Positions 12,427 to 12,755 of a stretch of DNA of 12,755 nt are shown one piece after another. The number at the start of each line of letters is the position of its first letter. Position 1 is the stretch's first letter. The stretch comes from Methylococcaceae bacterium UBA7658. GTDB taxonomy: Bacteria > Pseudomonadota > Gammaproteobacteria > Methylococcales > Methylomonadaceae. The translations under genes were made by a program, and so were the position numbers. The notes beneath the pieces are model-generated. The model had not been told where the DNA came from. It worked only from the letters and a program-made list of their open reading frames with translations, and ran no database searches. The stretch covers positions 1 through 12,755 of the forward strand of contig DLHW01000038.1 in the NCBI GenBank assembly GCA_002483425.1, read 5' to 3'.

Positions 12427-12447
12427 AAATAACAATTCACGCATACT

Positions 12448-12755
12448 TTAGCCTCCCAATTCGTTGCCAAAAGGTACCGGATTATTAGGCGAGGCCAACC
12501 AAATATGCCGCGAGTTTTCAACCCCATCCAGACTGAAATATTTCAATCTCCCATTGTCGATTAATGTCTGAACCAATCCTCTTAGCTTATCCCGTCCCAT
12601 TTTTATGAAATCCTCGCCCAACTCCATCCGCCGCTCATAAACCCCATGTTCGCCCGATTTCGTAAATGGTTTGTTTTCTCCAGCCGCCCGATCAATCTCC
12701 AACACTAGCATAGCCATTAACGTGGCATAATCGGGCGCTTCTTGGGTTAACTCCG
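12448..12755 (-). CDS. C-terminal part of a larger element protein, possibly replication ATPase
   Basis: The frame is open from the right edge to TAA at 12448, so this is the end (about 101 residues) of a longer gene. The visible part is soluble, with LMAMLVLEIDRAAGEN, then KSGEHGVYERRMELG, then a likely winged-helix-like segment (MGRDKLRGLVQTLIDNGRLKYF) and a short tail ending FGNELGG. A small C-terminal helix-turn-strand domain after a lost N-terminal part is common in RepA-like helicases and primase-helicases of phages and plasmids, and the iterons beside it fit that role. No ATPase motif is visible, so this remains a guess. Confidence 0.6.
   Translation of the reverse strand, partial: ELTQEAPDYATLMAMLVLEIDRAAGENKPFTKSGEHGVYERRMELGEDFIKMGRDKLRGLVQTLIDNGRLKYFSLDGVENSRHIWLASPNNPVPFGNELGG

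Larger units (their letters stand above)
7288..12755. mobile_element. Integrated phage-satellite-like element (left part)
   Basis: After tRNA-Leu the window holds an HK97-type capsid gene, small unfamiliar genes, a BrnTA toxin-antitoxin pair, structured leaders and iteron-like repeats, in contrast to the conserved genes to the left. Integration at a tRNA 3' end is common for such elements. The right end, the second attachment site and the integrase are not in the window, so the exact border and type are inferred. No portal, terminase, protease or tail gene is seen in the visible 5.5 kb. Candidate types are a capsid-encoding satellite, a P4-like satellite that picked up a capsid gene, or a degraded prophage. 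Confidence 0.65.

Noticed and set aside
11416..12444. A 342-codon open frame on the minus strand
   Set aside because: It runs antisense to the clear brnT and brnA genes and through the iteron cluster, is Ser-rich without domains, and has no ribosome site.

Overview
The window joins a conserved bacterial chromosome segment (about 1-7287) to the left part of an integrated, phage-satellite-like element (about 7288 to the right edge). The core genes (serA, hemJ, ylqF/rbgA, ychJ, queA, PilZ proteins, a thioredoxin-fold protein) point to a gammaproteobacterium. A more precise placement, for example among methanotrophs, would be a guess.

Chromosomal part: the 5' part of serA (minus strand) is divergent from an overlapping pair, a TlpA/ResA-like thioredoxin and the protoporphyrinogen oxidase hemJ. 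Then, all on the minus strand, come an alanine-rich coiled-coil protein built from five 56-residue repeats, two tandem PilZ proteins, and the series queA - ychJ - ylqF. A plus-strand tRNA-Leu(CAA) with a clear promoter and a strong terminator closes this part.

Element part: immediately after the tRNA the gene content changes to short unfamiliar genes. From the tRNA outward: a 205-codon gene preceded by a long structured leader; two tiny overlapping genes, one resembling ribosome modulation factor in pattern; an HK97-type major capsid gene with its own operator-covered promoter and structured leader; two small genes; a spacer with repeats and possible micro-ORFs; a BrnT/BrnA toxin-antitoxin pair on the plus strand; a dense cluster of 9-bp iteron-like repeats; and the C-terminal end of a larger protein running off the right edge, possibly the replication protein. 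No integrase, portal, terminase or protease gene is visible, so this is either a satellite whose remaining genes lie to the right or a reduced element.

Most interesting is the leader of the 205-codon gene. A promoter with a consensus -35 box is placed to start transcription at the first base of a compact, about 74-nt RNA of three hairpins ending in a T-run. Part of this RNA is complementary to the transcript just downstream, and a second terminator sits before the gene. This layout recalls the antisense immunity RNAs of phage P4 (CI) and P1/P7 (C4) and suggests control by premature termination. With the capsid leader hairpin, the operator at the capsid promoter and the iterons, the element seems to carry a dense layer of RNA and DNA control signals. 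Functional statements about the element are inference; the repeats, stems and ORFs are seen directly.
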